From NCBI GenBank assembly GCA_030041495.1, contig JASHNT010000084.1, positions 124,001-188,000 on the forward strand: 64,000 nt of DNA, read 5' to 3'. The position numbers and the translations under genes were made by a program. How positions within the stretch are numbered: the stretch's first letter is position 1; the number at the start of each line of letters is the position of its first letter. This stretch comes from Bryobacteraceae bacterium (GTDB lineage: Bacteria > Acidobacteriota > Terriglobia > Bryobacterales > Bryobacteraceae). The notes below the pieces were generated by a model that did no database searches, was not told the origin of the DNA, and saw only the letters and a list, made by a program, of their open reading frames with translations. Positions 26,610 to 38,284 of this stretch are shown here, one piece after another.

Positions 26610-29222
26610 CTACTCCTGCCGCAGAGCCGTTAGCGGGTCGATCCGGCTGGCGCGCCGGGCCGGCAGGAAGCTCGCAAGCAGCGCGGCAGCGGCGAGCAGC
26701 GCGAGCATTGCCATGTACGTCGACGGGCTGGTGGGCCCGACGCCTTGCACCAGCTTTTGGAGCAGTCGCGCCGCCTCGATCGCTCCCGCCATGCCAAGGG
26801 CGACGCCCGCCACAATCATGGTCAGGCTCTGGCGCAGAATCATGCCGCGGATGTCCGCGGAGCTCGCGCCCAGCGCCATGCGCACGCCGATCTCAGGCAC
26901 CCTTTGACGCGTCAGATACGACAGCACGCCGTAGATTCCGATGCAGGCGAGCAGTAGCGCAAGGCTCGAGAAAGCTCCGAACAGCGTCAGCAAGAATCGC
27001 TGCCGGGCGAGCGAGTCAGCGGCGGCTTGATCCATGGAAGTGGCGTCGAACAGGAGCGGATCGCCGTGTAGCGCGGATTGCACCGACTCCAGCAAGTTGG
27101 GCGACGGACTGGAGCTGTGCACCGCGAGTGACGTAACGCGGGCAAAGAGGGCCATGAGAGAATCCGGGACCTGAGAGAGCGGGTAGTAGAGTTGATCGCG
27201 CACATCGGCTGCATCGTCGCCGGCGAGGCCCCAGTGCCGGACGTGCCCCACCATGCCGATCACCGTCACCGGGCCGGGTCCCAGCGCTGGAACCCAGATG
27301 CGCCGGCCGGTCGGATCCTGGCCCGGGAAAGCTCGCTGAGCCATCACGCTGTCGATCACGATCACCGGTTCGCTCGCGGGTTTGTCCTGATCGTTGAAGA
27401 AGCGCCCGTGCAGCAGGGGAATGCCCATCACGCGCAGATAGTCGGGCGTGGTTGCTGTGGATAGTGCCGGTTTCTGGCTGGACGGCGGAAGATTCGGGAC
27501 GAGTCCGTAGCTCAATACGTTTATCCCGTTGCGCATCGGGACGACATCCACGGCAGCGGCGAAGTCGACGCCAGGAACCTGCTTGGAGCGTTCCAACATG
27601 TCCCGCCAGACAGCTCGCACGCGAGCCGGGTCCCTATCCACACCGGGGGCCATCGCTACGCGCGCCGCCATGACTCCTTGCAGGCGGAAGCCAGGATCGA
27701 GCGAGGAAAGCCGCAGCATCGTACGCCCCAGAATTCCGGCGCAGACCAACAGGACAACGGTCAGGGCGAGTTCCGCCGAAACGAATGCACCGTGGAGCCG
27801 CCGCGTCCCCGCGGAGGCGCTGCGCGCTCCGGAGTGAAGGGACCGTCGTAGCGAGGCTCGCAGAGCCGGCGCCAGTCCGAACAGCAGGCTGCACGCCAGC
27901 GAGGTGGCCAGGGCGAACGCCAGAACCAGCCAATCGATGTGGACCTCGCCAGCGCGCGGCAGGCCCTGCTCCGGCCAGAATGAGAGGAACGCCGGCGTGC
28001 CTACGGCCGCGATCAACAAGCCGAGCAACCCGCCCACGATTCCCAGGAGCGCGCTCTCGGTGAGGCACTGCCGGACCAACCGTCCGCGCCCCGCCCCTAA
28101 CGCGGCGCGCATGGCCAGTTCATTCTCCCGCGAGACAGCTCGCGCCAGCAGCAAGCTCGCAATGTTCGCGCAAGCGATGAGAAGCACGAAGGCGACAGCG
28201 CCGAAGAGCAGCCAAATCGTCGAGCTGACATCTCCGACTACTTCCCGGTTCAGCGGAACCGGCAGCAAGCTGCCGGAGTTGATCCTCGGATACTGCTCCG
28301 CCAGACGAGTGCCTATAGCGGCGAGCTCGGCTTGAGCCTGCGGCAGCGAGACGCCGTTCGCCAGGCGTCCGATCACGTGAATGAAAGTGGCCGCGCGATT
28401 GAACATGCGGGGATCTTGGTAATGCCCCAAGGGCGTGTACACGTCGGTCGCGCCCTCAAGCTGGAACCCGGCCGGAGCCACGCCGACGATGGTGTAACCG
28501 GCTCCGTCCATCACCATGCGTGATCCGATCGCCTCCGGCCTTCCGCCAAAGCGCTCCTGCCAGAGCTTGTAGCTGAGGATCACCACCAGGGGGGCACTCG
28601 GCTTGTCTTCTTCGGGAAGAAAAGCTCGCCCCTCGGCGAGTCGGACGCCCAGCACCGGAAAGAACCCGGCTGAAACAAGCCGCGCATCGACGCGTAGCGG
28701 TGGATCGCTGAGGGTGAATCCGGCCCAGGTCCACGCCGCGACGGTGTCCAGGGTGCGGCTCGCGGTCTGGACGTCTTTGAAGTTTGGATACGACATGGGC
28801 CAACCGTCGCCGGCTTTCTCAAACCTGACATGAACGGCAACCAGCCGGGCGGGTTTGGAATAGGGAAGCGGAGCAAGGATGATGTTCCGCACCACCGTAA
28901 ACATTACCGTGGTTGCGCCGATTCCCAGAGCGAGCGTACCCAGAGCAACCGCGGCAAACGCTGGGTTCTTCCATAGAGAACGAAACGCGTAGCGCAGGTC
29001 TTGCGCGAAGTCTTCCAGCCAGCGCGTGCCGCGCGCATCGCGGCACTGCTCCTTCACTTGATCGGGCCCGCCCAGCGCGAGCCGGGCTTCGCGGCGCGCC
29101 TGTGCCGGATCGTGGCCCTGTGAGATCAGGTCCGCCGAATGTTGCTCGAGGTGGAAGCGCAGCTCCCGATCGAGCCGCTCTTCCATTCGGTTCCTGCGGA
29201 GCAGGCGTCCCAGCCAGCTCAT
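26610..29222 (-). CDS. ADOP-type ABC transporter permease with cytoplasmic prefix
   Basis: An 870-residue permease from ATG 29222, placed there because this codon overlaps the PadR stop by 4 bp and opens the ADOP prefix M-S-W-L-G-R-L-L-R-R-N-R. The prefix (residues 1-80) contains L-D-R-E-L-R-F-H-L-E-Q-H and A-R-R-E-A-R-L-A-L-G-G, then D-L-R-Y-A-F-R-S-L-W-K-N-P-A-F starts the membrane part, with two MacB-like periplasmic domains between FtsX helix groups and the ending S-R-I-D-P-L-T-A-L-R-Q-E. Translationally coupled to PadR, hence a complete PadR-ADOP cassette. Substrate and ATPase unknown. Confidence 0.93.
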   Translation of the reverse strand: MSWLGRLLRRNRMEERLDRELRFHLEQHSADLISQGHDPAQARREARLALGGPDQVKEQCRDARGTRWLEDFAQDLRYAFRSLWKNPAFAAVALGTLALGIGATTVMFTVVRNIILAPLPYSKPARLVAVHVRFEKAGDGWPMSYPNFKDVQTASRTLDTVAAWTWAGFTLSDPPLRVDARLVSAGFFPVLGVRLAEGRAFLPEEDKPSAPLVVILSYKLWQERFGGRPEAIGSRMVMDGAGYTIVGVAPAGFQLEGATDVYTPLGHYQDPRMFNRAATFIHVIGRLANGVSLPQAQAELAAIGTRLAEQYPRINSGSLLPVPLNREVVGDVSSTIWLLFGAVAFVLLIACANIASLLLARAVSRENELAMRAALGAGRGRLVRQCLTESALLGIVGGLLGLLIAAVGTPAFLSFWPEQGLPRAGEVHIDWLVLAFALATSLACSLLFGLAPALRASLRRSLHSGARSASAGTRRLHGAFVSAELALTVVLLVCAGILGRTMLRLSSLDPGFRLQGVMAARVAMAPGVDRDPARVRAVWRDMLERSKQVPGVDFAAAVDVVPMRNGINVLSYGLVPNLPPSSQKPALSTATTPDYLRVMGIPLLHGRFFNDQDKPASEPVIVIDSVMAQRAFPGQDPTGRRIWVPALGPGPVTVIGMVGHVRHWGLAGDDAADVRDQLYYPLSQVPDSLMALFARVTSLAVHSSSPSPNLLESVQSALHGDPLLFDATSMDQAAADSLARQRFLLTLFGAFSSLALLLACIGIYGVLSYLTRQRVPEIGVRMALGASSADIRGMILRQSLTMIVAGVALGMAGAIEAARLLQKLVQGVGPTSPSTYMAMLALLAAAALLASFLPARRASRIDPLTALRQE

Positions 29223-29566
29223 TCCGCGCCTCCTTCCGGCAAGCGCAGAATAAGAGCGACAGCCTCGGCCAAGCGCTTCCAACTGGCGGTTTCCGCCTCC
29301 AGGCTAGCGCGGCCCTTGCGCGTGAGTTTGTAGAATTTGGCCTCGCGTCCGGTTTCCGTCTCCTTCCAGTCGGCGCTCAACAGTCCGCGGTTTTCCAGCC
29401 GATGCAGCGCCGGATAGAGCGATCCCTGCGGAACCTGCACCACGTCGCGCGAAACTTGCTGCAACCGTTGGGCGATGGCGTATCCGTGCAGCGGTCGCAG
29501 CGCGACGACTTTCAGAATCAACAGGTCGAGCGTGCCCTGCGGAAGATCGGTCTTTGGATCATCCAT
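29219..29566 (-). CDS. PadR-family transcriptional repressor
   Basis: A 115-residue PadR with P-Q-G-T-L-D-L-L-I-L-K-V-V, L-H-G-Y-A-I-A-Q-R-L, G-S-L-Y-P-A-L-H-R-L and a wing with K-F-Y-K-L-T-R-K-G. It overlaps the ADOP gene by 4 bp (ATGA). Its start is 14 bp from a perfect 11-bp-arm inverted repeat that covers its own promoter, so autorepression with co-control of the permease is likely. Sequence is clearly related to, but distinct from, the PadR at 901-1227. Confidence 0.95.
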   Translation of the reverse strand: MDDPKTDLPQGTLDLLILKVVALRPLHGYAIAQRLQQVSRDVVQVPQGSLYPALHRLENRGLLSADWKETETGREAKFYKLTRKGRASLEAETASWKRLAEAVALILRLPEGGAE

Positions 29567-29580
29567 GCCTATATCTCCGG

Positions 29581-29611
29581 CTTCTACATATTAACGAATG
29601 ATATGTAGAAG
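29581..29611. promoter_or_regulatory. Perfect inverted repeat, candidate PadR operator
   Basis: CTTCTACATAT (29581-29591) and ATATGTAGAAG (29601-29611) are exact reverse complements separated by 9 bp. The arms contain ACAT and ATGT, the elements of known PadR operators. The repeat overlaps the predicted -10, spacer and the edge of the -35 of the PadR promoter and lies between divergent genes, so it could act on both. No T-run follows, so it is not a terminator. Confidence 0.75.
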
Positions 29612-29616
29612 TGCAA
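29588..29616 (-). promoter_or_regulatory. Promoter of the PadR-ADOP cassette
   Basis: Read on the minus strand, TTGCAC (29611-29616) and TAATAT (29588-29593) are separated by 17 bp, giving a good sigma-70-type promoter. Transcription would start near 29580, about 14 bases before the PadR ATG at 29566. It is overlaid by the inverted repeat 29581-29611. Confidence 0.6.
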
Positions 29617-29671
29617 GAGGTATCGCGCGTGGTTTCGTTGATTGTTACCCTGAGAAGACACAATTGCGCAT

Positions 29672-30082
29672 ATGCTTCGTAGATGTTTGTTTATCGTCGG
29701 CCTGGCGCTGGTTGCCGCGCTGTCGGTGGATCGATTCAGCACCTACGTCCGGCCACAGCCTCAGCCCGATCTGATTTCGCAGGCGGACCTCGCCGGCGCG
29801 CCCGCAAGGCCGTACCTGGCGAGCCGCCTCGCGCCCGGCGCACACGTTAGCTGCCTGGACCTGAATCCGGATTGGAGTGACGAGTGCGACTACTTGCGCT
29901 ATCCCTTGCTCCCCTATTACGTAAAGCCTGCAAAGGACGAACCGGCAAACCGGTATCTTATCTTTGTCGCGAATCCGCATGCGAGTGAAACTCCGGCGGC
30001 GCAAGCCGCTGCCGTTCCGCATTATCGCGTGGAGCTTGGGATGCCGCCCTTCCTGTTTTTACTCGCCAGGAGCGAGCAGTAG
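29672..30082 (+). CDS. Small membrane-anchored protein of unknown function
   Basis: 136 residues. An N-terminal hydrophobic stretch (L-R-R-C-L-F-I-V-G-L-A-L-V-A-A-L) suggests a signal anchor, followed by a soluble domain with one Cys pair (S-C-L-D-L-N-P-D-W-S-D-E-C-D-Y). No family recognised. Its stop TAG shares a base with the GTG start of the next membrane protein, so the two are tightly coupled; it may be an accessory to that protein. Divergent from the PadR-ADOP cassette, and the PadR operator lies 61 bp upstream. Confidence 0.65.
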   Translation: MLRRCLFIVGLALVAALSVDRFSTYVRPQPQPDLISQADLAGAPARPYLASRLAPGAHVSCLDLNPDWSDECDYLRYPLLPYYVKPAKDEPANRYLIFVANPHASETPAAQAAAVPHYRVELGMPPFLFLLARSEQ

Positions 30083-31485
30083 TGTTGGGGATTTTCGCGC
30101 CTGTCCTGCTCAGTGCGGCTTTGGGTTGGCTGGCACTGCGGTTGTTCGTCCGGCCGAACGGCGCGTGGTTGGCGCCCGTATTTTACCTGGCTTTCGGATT
30201 CCCTCTGGGCGCGGCGATGTTCGGAGTTTTTTCTTTCCTCGCATTTCTGCTGGCGCCTCCCGGCCGTGGAGCTTTCGAAGCCGCGATCTGCACTCCGGCA
30301 GCGATGGCGGTGTGGGCCGCCTGGTTGCAGGCCCGGTCGCGCCTTTTTGCTCCGTTGCCGTTACACATTGACGCTCGCCGAGGTCGCGTTCTGACCATCC
30401 TCGGTTTAGTCTGTCTGGGCACTGCCATTGCCGCGGCCTTATTGCTTGTGGAGTTCTACGCCGCTTCGCCGCACGGCTACTGGGACGCGTTTGAGATGTG
30501 GAATGCGCGCGCCAGAGTTCTGCACCGTGCTCCACTGGCCTGGCGCAATGTCTTTTTGTCCGATAATTTCCATCCGGATTATCCTTTAACGCTCTCGATT
30601 CTCGTGGATGCGGGCTGGAGCCGGCTGGCGAGCGAAGCTCCTGCCGTTCCATTCGCGCTGGCAGCCGCGTTCCTTTTCGCCGCGGCGGCTGCGGTGGCGC
30701 TGGGCGTCGCGCTCTGGAAGGGGCCGGCGTGGGGAACGGCAGGCGCGATTGTGATTTTGTCCGCGGGTGGATACGTTTCACTCGCGGGCTGGCAGTACGC
30801 GGACGTTCCCTTGAGCGCGCTATTAGCCGTCACGCTCGTCCTTTTCACCTTGGCGTACCATGGCGGCGCGGTCCGAGGCCCGGTGCTGGCGGTCGCGGGA
30901 GCCTCCGCTGCACTCTGCGCGTGGATCAAGAACGAGGGCATGCCGCTTGCCTTCGGTCTCACTCTTGGTCTGGCGCTGGGCTGTGTTGTGCTGCGCCAGG
31001 GGCGGAGCTGGGCGCGGCACGCTGGATTTTTCTGGCTCGGCGCTGCACCGGTTCTCGCGATCCTTGTGTACCGCCGCTCCTTCACGCCGGTCAATGACGT
31101 GCTATCGGGCGCGCTCGACCGGAGCGTGCTGCAAAAACTGGCGGACGCACACCGGTGGACCAGCATCGCCGGCCGGTACGGCGAGGCATGGTGGCGCACT
31201 CCGGGCACGGCTGTCCCGCTGCTATTGATCGTGATGGTTACGTGGGTGCTCGCCGGAGTCCGCGTCGAGCCCAGGCTGCGGCTGCCACTGATCGCATCCG
31301 CCTGCGGGCTGGCAAGCCTCGCGGCAGCCCATTTCGCCGCCTACTTGGTTACGCCAGAGGATCTCACTTGGCACTTGAACACGTCCGTGTCCCGGCTGGT
31401 CCTGCAACTGATGCCATCGCTGGTGTTCGTGGCGCTCTTACTTGTGCGCTCGGATTTTCTCCAACCGCAGGAAAACCCGAAGTGA
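30082..31485 (+). CDS. Multi-pass membrane protein, GT-C-like
   Basis: A 467-residue integral membrane protein with about 10-12 hydrophobic helices. A periplasmic loop after the fourth helix carries Y-W-D-A-F-E-M-W-N-A-R-A and later N-F-H-P-D-Y-P-L, patterns seen in polyprenol-phosphate-sugar-dependent membrane glycosyltransferases, where an acidic residue in the first large loop is catalytic. GTG start overlaps the preceding gene by 1 bp; its stop overlaps the next GTG by 4 bp (GTGA). Substrate unknown; likely acts with the neighbouring GT-C protein. Confidence 0.75.
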   Translation: MLGIFAPVLLSAALGWLALRLFVRPNGAWLAPVFYLAFGFPLGAAMFGVFSFLAFLLAPPGRGAFEAAICTPAAMAVWAAWLQARSRLFAPLPLHIDARRGRVLTILGLVCLGTAIAAALLLVEFYAASPHGYWDAFEMWNARARVLHRAPLAWRNVFLSDNFHPDYPLTLSILVDAGWSRLASEAPAVPFALAAAFLFAAAAAVALGVALWKGPAWGTAGAIVILSAGGYVSLAGWQYADVPLSALLAVTLVLFTLAYHGGAVRGPVLAVAGASAALCAWIKNEGMPLAFGLTLGLALGCVVLRQGRSWARHAGFFWLGAAPVLAILVYRRSFTPVNDVLSGALDRSVLQKLADAHRWTSIAGRYGEAWWRTPGTAVPLLLIVMVTWVLAGVRVEPRLRLPLIASACGLASLAAAHFAAYLVTPEDLTWHLNTSVSRLVLQLMPSLVFVALLLVRSDFLQPQENPK

Positions 31486-32900
31486 CACGCCGGTCTCGTA
31501 TTCGCGCCGCCACGGCCACGTTCCTCGCCGTGCTGTGGTGCATATGCTTCTACCGGGCAGCCACGCAATCCTTCGTGCATGACGAGGCGTGGACTTGGGA
31601 GTTATATCTCAGCCGTCCTCTCTCTGTCACGTTTCATCAGTTCAGCGCGAGCAATCACTTCTTGAACACGCTCTTGATGCGTGTGTGCATGGACGCCTTC
31701 GGAATGTCGGAGCTTGCTCTGCGCCTCCCCACGCTCGCCGGCGCGGCCCTCTTCTTCTGGGCTGTCTACCGCCTCACGCGAAGCGCCTTCGCTTCGGAGC
31801 CCACGATGCTGCTGGCCGCTGCGGTAGTGGCGCTGAATCCACTCACTCTGGATTTCATGGTTGCGGCGCGAGGATACGGCCTCGGGCTCGCGCTGCTGAC
31901 ATGGGCTTTCTCAGAGATGCTGAAAGTGCTGGTGTCGCGCCGCCCGCCGCGAAAGACCAGCCTCGCTCTGATCGGAATGGCGCTGGCGCTTTCCGTCACT
32001 GCCACGCTGATCTTCGCCCTGCCCGCGATGCTGCTCGGCATCCTCTTCTTGGCGCTCAAGGCGCGTGACATTCATGGCTCGGCTTGGGTCGCTCTGCTTA
32101 TTCCCGGCGCAGCCATCGCGCTGCTATTTGCGGCTTTGTATCCGTTTAATCCGTTCGATCCCGCACAGAGGGCAGACTTTTACTACGGCGCACACACGGC
32201 GGTGGAAAGCGCGCGCAATCTTGCTGCTTCCGCGCTCCAACACGGCGGACCTTTGCAATCACTGAGGATCATGAACGGCCTTTGCGACGCGGCTGCATTG
32301 ATCGTGGCTCCATTGGTCCTCGCGGCCGGCCTTTGGACCGGTCTTCGGAAGCGCGATTCCGTGCTGATCCTCGCCTCCGGGTGCTGCGTGGGTTGCATTG
32401 CCATACTCATGGCGGCCCACACCGTCACCGGGTTGCTTTACCCGCTCGACCGGACCGGGATTTATTTCGCCCCGCTGGTGGCGATCGCACTGGTGCGCAT
32501 CGGCCATTTGGTGCGTGAAACGTCGCCGGCGGTTTTTCGGGCAGCCTGCGCCCTGGCGTGCGCAGCCGTGCTTATATTTTTCTCGGAGCTCGATGTTCAC
32601 CGGTTCATGGTCTGGGCTTACGATGCGGACACGAAGCTTCTTGCGGCGCGGATCGCTGACGTTCGTGACCCTTTTTCGCCGAGCATCCAGATCGGCGGCG
32701 ATTGGCAGTTCGAGCCCGCACTCAACTTCTACCGCGTAAAGAATCACTGGACCTGGATGGCGCCGGTGCTTCGAAGAACGCTCGATGCGCCCGCCGATTT
32801 TTTCGCGCTGTTGCCGGATCGCGACCCGGTAGGATCGGGGCTCAAGGTAATCTGGACCTCTCCGGTGGTTCATAGCAAGCTTGCTGTGCGGCCGCGGTAA
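31482..32900 (+). CDS. Multi-pass membrane protein, GT-C glycosyltransferase-like
   Basis: A 472-residue protein; the start is GTG 31482, overlapping the previous stop by 4 bp, because homology with the 2412-3833 paralogue begins there. The motif H-D-E-A-W-T-W-E-L-Y (Asp34-Glu35) in the first loop, H-F-L-N-T-L-L-M-R, L-D-F-M-V-A-A-R-G-Y-G and a D-R-T-G-I-Y-F-A-P stretch are shared. About ten transmembrane segments. Probably transfers a lipid-linked sugar outside the membrane; donor and acceptor not evident. Last gene of a three-gene coupled operon. Confidence 0.82.
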   Translation: MTRRSRIRAATATFLAVLWCICFYRAATQSFVHDEAWTWELYLSRPLSVTFHQFSASNHFLNTLLMRVCMDAFGMSELALRLPTLAGAALFFWAVYRLTRSAFASEPTMLLAAAVVALNPLTLDFMVAARGYGLGLALLTWAFSEMLKVLVSRRPPRKTSLALIGMALALSVTATLIFALPAMLLGILFLALKARDIHGSAWVALLIPGAAIALLFAALYPFNPFDPAQRADFYYGAHTAVESARNLAASALQHGGPLQSLRIMNGLCDAAALIVAPLVLAAGLWTGLRKRDSVLILASGCCVGCIAILMAAHTVTGLLYPLDRTGIYFAPLVAIALVRIGHLVRETSPAVFRAACALACAAVLIFFSELDVHRFMVWAYDADTKLLAARIADVRDPFSPSIQIGGDWQFEPALNFYRVKNHWTWMAPVLRRTLDAPADFFALLPDRDPVGSGLKVIWTSPVVHSKLAVRPR

Positions 32901-32936
32901 AACGGGGTATTTCGGCTTCCGCTATTCTTGCTACTT

Positions 32937-33758
32937 ATGCGTCTTGTTACCTTCCACCCTCCTGACGGCCATCCGCAAGCGGGCATTCTTTCAGGCAACA
33001 CGATCCAGCCCGCGGGAACGGATATGCTTTCTATCTGCGCGGCCGGCAGCGCGACGCCTGTCGCGGGCCAGTCTTTCGACCTCCCTTCCGTGAAACTGCT
33101 CGCGCCGGTTCCGCGTCCTCCCAAGCTGATCTGCGTCGGATTGAACTACCGCGACCACGCGGCAGAGGCCAGGATGGAAGTCCCCAAGGTTCCCACCATC
33201 TTCAATAAATTCCCCAACGTGGTCATCGGCCCCGGCGATCCGATCGTGCTGCCGCGCGTCTCGCGGAAGCCGGATTACGAGGTCGAGTTCGCCTTCGTCA
33301 TCGGCCGCGGCGGCCGCTACATCTCCGCATCCCAGGCCATGGATCACGTCTTCGGCTACACCATCGTCAACGACGTCAGCGCCCGCGACTTTCAAAATGC
33401 CACTTCACAGTGGCTCATGGGCAAGACTTTCGATACCTTCGCGCCCATGGGACCCTGTCTGGTTACCAAAGACGAGATCCCAGATCCGCATTCGCTCGAC
33501 ATCTCGCTCGAAATCGGCGGCGTGACGCTGCAAAAATCCAACACGAGCGAGCTGATCTTCAAGGTTCCGGAATTGATCGAATACATTTCACAAGTGGTCA
33601 CGCTCGAGCCCGGTGATGTGGTCGCCACGGGCACTCCCGCGGGCGTCGGGTTTTCGCACCGGCCTCCGCGCTGGCTCAAGCCCGGCGAGGAGATCATCGT
33701 ACGGATTCAAGGCATCGGGGTGCTCCGCAATCCGGTGGTGGCGGAAGCTGAAGCCTGA
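32937..33758 (+). CDS. Fumarylacetoacetate hydrolase-family protein
   Basis: A 273-residue enzyme from ATG 32937 (a TTG nine bases upstream is possible). The FAH catalytic core is clear: K-L-I-C-V-G-L-N-Y-R-D-H-A-A-E, P-D-Y-E-V-E-F-A-F-V-I-G with the metal-binding Glu residues, G-Y-T-I-V-N-D-V-S-A-R-D and a final G-T-P-A-G-V-G. Members cleave or decarboxylate 2-oxo acids (fumarylpyruvate hydrolase, ureidoglycolate lyase, oxaloacetate decarboxylase-like). The exact substrate cannot be assigned; context is uninformative. Confidence 0.9.
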   Translation: MRLVTFHPPDGHPQAGILSGNTIQPAGTDMLSICAAGSATPVAGQSFDLPSVKLLAPVPRPPKLICVGLNYRDHAAEARMEVPKVPTIFNKFPNVVIGPGDPIVLPRVSRKPDYEVEFAFVIGRGGRYISASQAMDHVFGYTIVNDVSARDFQNATSQWLMGKTFDTFAPMGPCLVTKDEIPDPHSLDISLEIGGVTLQKSNTSELIFKVPELIEYISQVVTLEPGDVVATGTPAGVGFSHRPPRWLKPGEEIIVRIQGIGVLRNPVVAEAEA

Positions 33759-33885
33759 CACCGGGCTGAAACACTTTCGAGCGCCTGTGTCGCCGCCGAG
33801 TGTGGTCAAATAAAAGTTACCCCCACGCTTTTGGAACCCGCGCAAAACGGGTGCGGCGCGAGGAGCTCCCCAGAGGCGGACGGGT

Positions 33886-35055
33886 ATGGACGCCACACCC
33901 ATTGCGCTGGAGGACATAATCCTGTTGAACCCCGCAGTTCTCGCTCTGGAAGACGGCACGGTCTTCGAGGGCCAGAGTTTTGGTGCGCTCACCGAACGTA
34001 CCGGTGAAGTGGTCTTCAATACCGCCATCACCGGATATCAGGAGATTTTTACCGATCCGTCTTACGCTGGCCAGATCGTTGTGCTAACGTATCCGCAGAT
34101 CGGCAATTACGGAGCCAACGAGGCCGACAGCGAATCCGTGAAGCCGTTTATCGAGGGGCTCGCGGTACGCGAGTTCTCCCCGCTTTCGAGCAACCGGCGC
34201 GCCGAGGAGACCGCGCAGCAATTCCTGGTCGACGCCGGAGTCCCCGTGATTACCAGCATCGACACCCGGTCTCTGGTCCGCCATCTGCGGTCGCGCGGCG
34301 TGATGCGGGGAGTGCTTTCGGCGACCACCGGCGACGCGAAGAAGCTGATCGAAAAAGCCCGCAGCGCGCCGTCCATGGCCGGCCTCGACCTCGCGACCCG
34401 CGTTTCGACGCCGCAGCGCTACGAATGGGCCGCTCCGGTCGAGGCGTGTTCGCCCTCGCAGCATTTCGCCGCGCCGGAGGAACAGAAATTCCACGTGGTC
34501 GCCTACGATTTCGGCATGAAACGCAACATCCTTCGCCGGCTCGCGCAAGTGGGCTGCAAACTGACCGTGGTCCCCGCGCAGACTTCGGCTGAAGATGTGC
34601 TCGCCTTAAAACCTAGCGGTGTGTTTCTCTCCAACGGCCCCGGCGATCCCGAACCTTTGGCGCATCAGGCCGCGCAGGTGCGCAAGCTGATCGGCAAGAC
34701 GCCGATCTTCGGCATCTGCCTGGGGCATCAGATTCTGGGGCTTGCGGTGGGCGGGAAAACCTACAAGTTGAAGTTCGGGCATCGCGGCGCGAACCACCCG
34801 GTGTTGAACAAGGTTACTCGCAAGGTCGAAATCACTTCGCACAACCACGGCTTCGCCGTCGATCCCGATTCGCTCAATCTGAATGAAATCGAAATCACCC
34901 ACACGAATCTAAACGATGAAACGCTGGAGGGTTTCCGGCATCGCAACTATCCTGTGTTCTGCGTACAATATCATCCGGAGGCCGCGCCGGGGCCGCACGA
35001 TTCACATTATTTGTTCGACGATTTCCGCAAATTGATGGAGCAAGGAAACCGGTAA
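33886..35055 (+). CDS. carA: Carbamoyl-phosphate synthase small (glutaminase) subunit
   Basis: 389 residues from ATG 33886. A TTG at 33925 follows GGAGGA by 10 bases and would give M-N-P-A-V-L-A-L-E-D-G-T-V-F-E-G, which fits the family's usual start better; the true start may be there. The class I glutamine amidotransferase triad is intact: Cys278 in G-I-C-L-G-H-Q, His363 and Glu365 in Q-Y-H-P-E. It releases ammonia from glutamine and channels it to CarB. The ATG of carB follows the stop directly. Confidence 0.96.
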   Translation: MDATPIALEDIILLNPAVLALEDGTVFEGQSFGALTERTGEVVFNTAITGYQEIFTDPSYAGQIVVLTYPQIGNYGANEADSESVKPFIEGLAVREFSPLSSNRRAEETAQQFLVDAGVPVITSIDTRSLVRHLRSRGVMRGVLSATTGDAKKLIEKARSAPSMAGLDLATRVSTPQRYEWAAPVEACSPSQHFAAPEEQKFHVVAYDFGMKRNILRRLAQVGCKLTVVPAQTSAEDVLALKPSGVFLSNGPGDPEPLAHQAAQVRKLIGKTPIFGICLGHQILGLAVGGKTYKLKFGHRGANHPVLNKVTRKVEITSHNHGFAVDPDSLNLNEIEITHTNLNDETLEGFRHRNYPVFCVQYHPEAAPGPHDSHYLFDDFRKLMEQGNR

Positions 35056-38283
<3,228 letters not shown>

Positions 38284-38284
38284 T

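Noticed and set aside
26610-32900. PadR-ADOP plus GT-C genes as a defence island
   Set aside because: None of the proteins shows nuclease, NTPase-switch or other defence signatures, and ADOP/PadR cassettes are common in acidobacteria.
33836-33852. ACCCG/CGGGT hairpin before carA as a possible attenuator
   Set aside because: Stem of only 5 bp and no T-run or leader peptide; not enough for a regulatory call.
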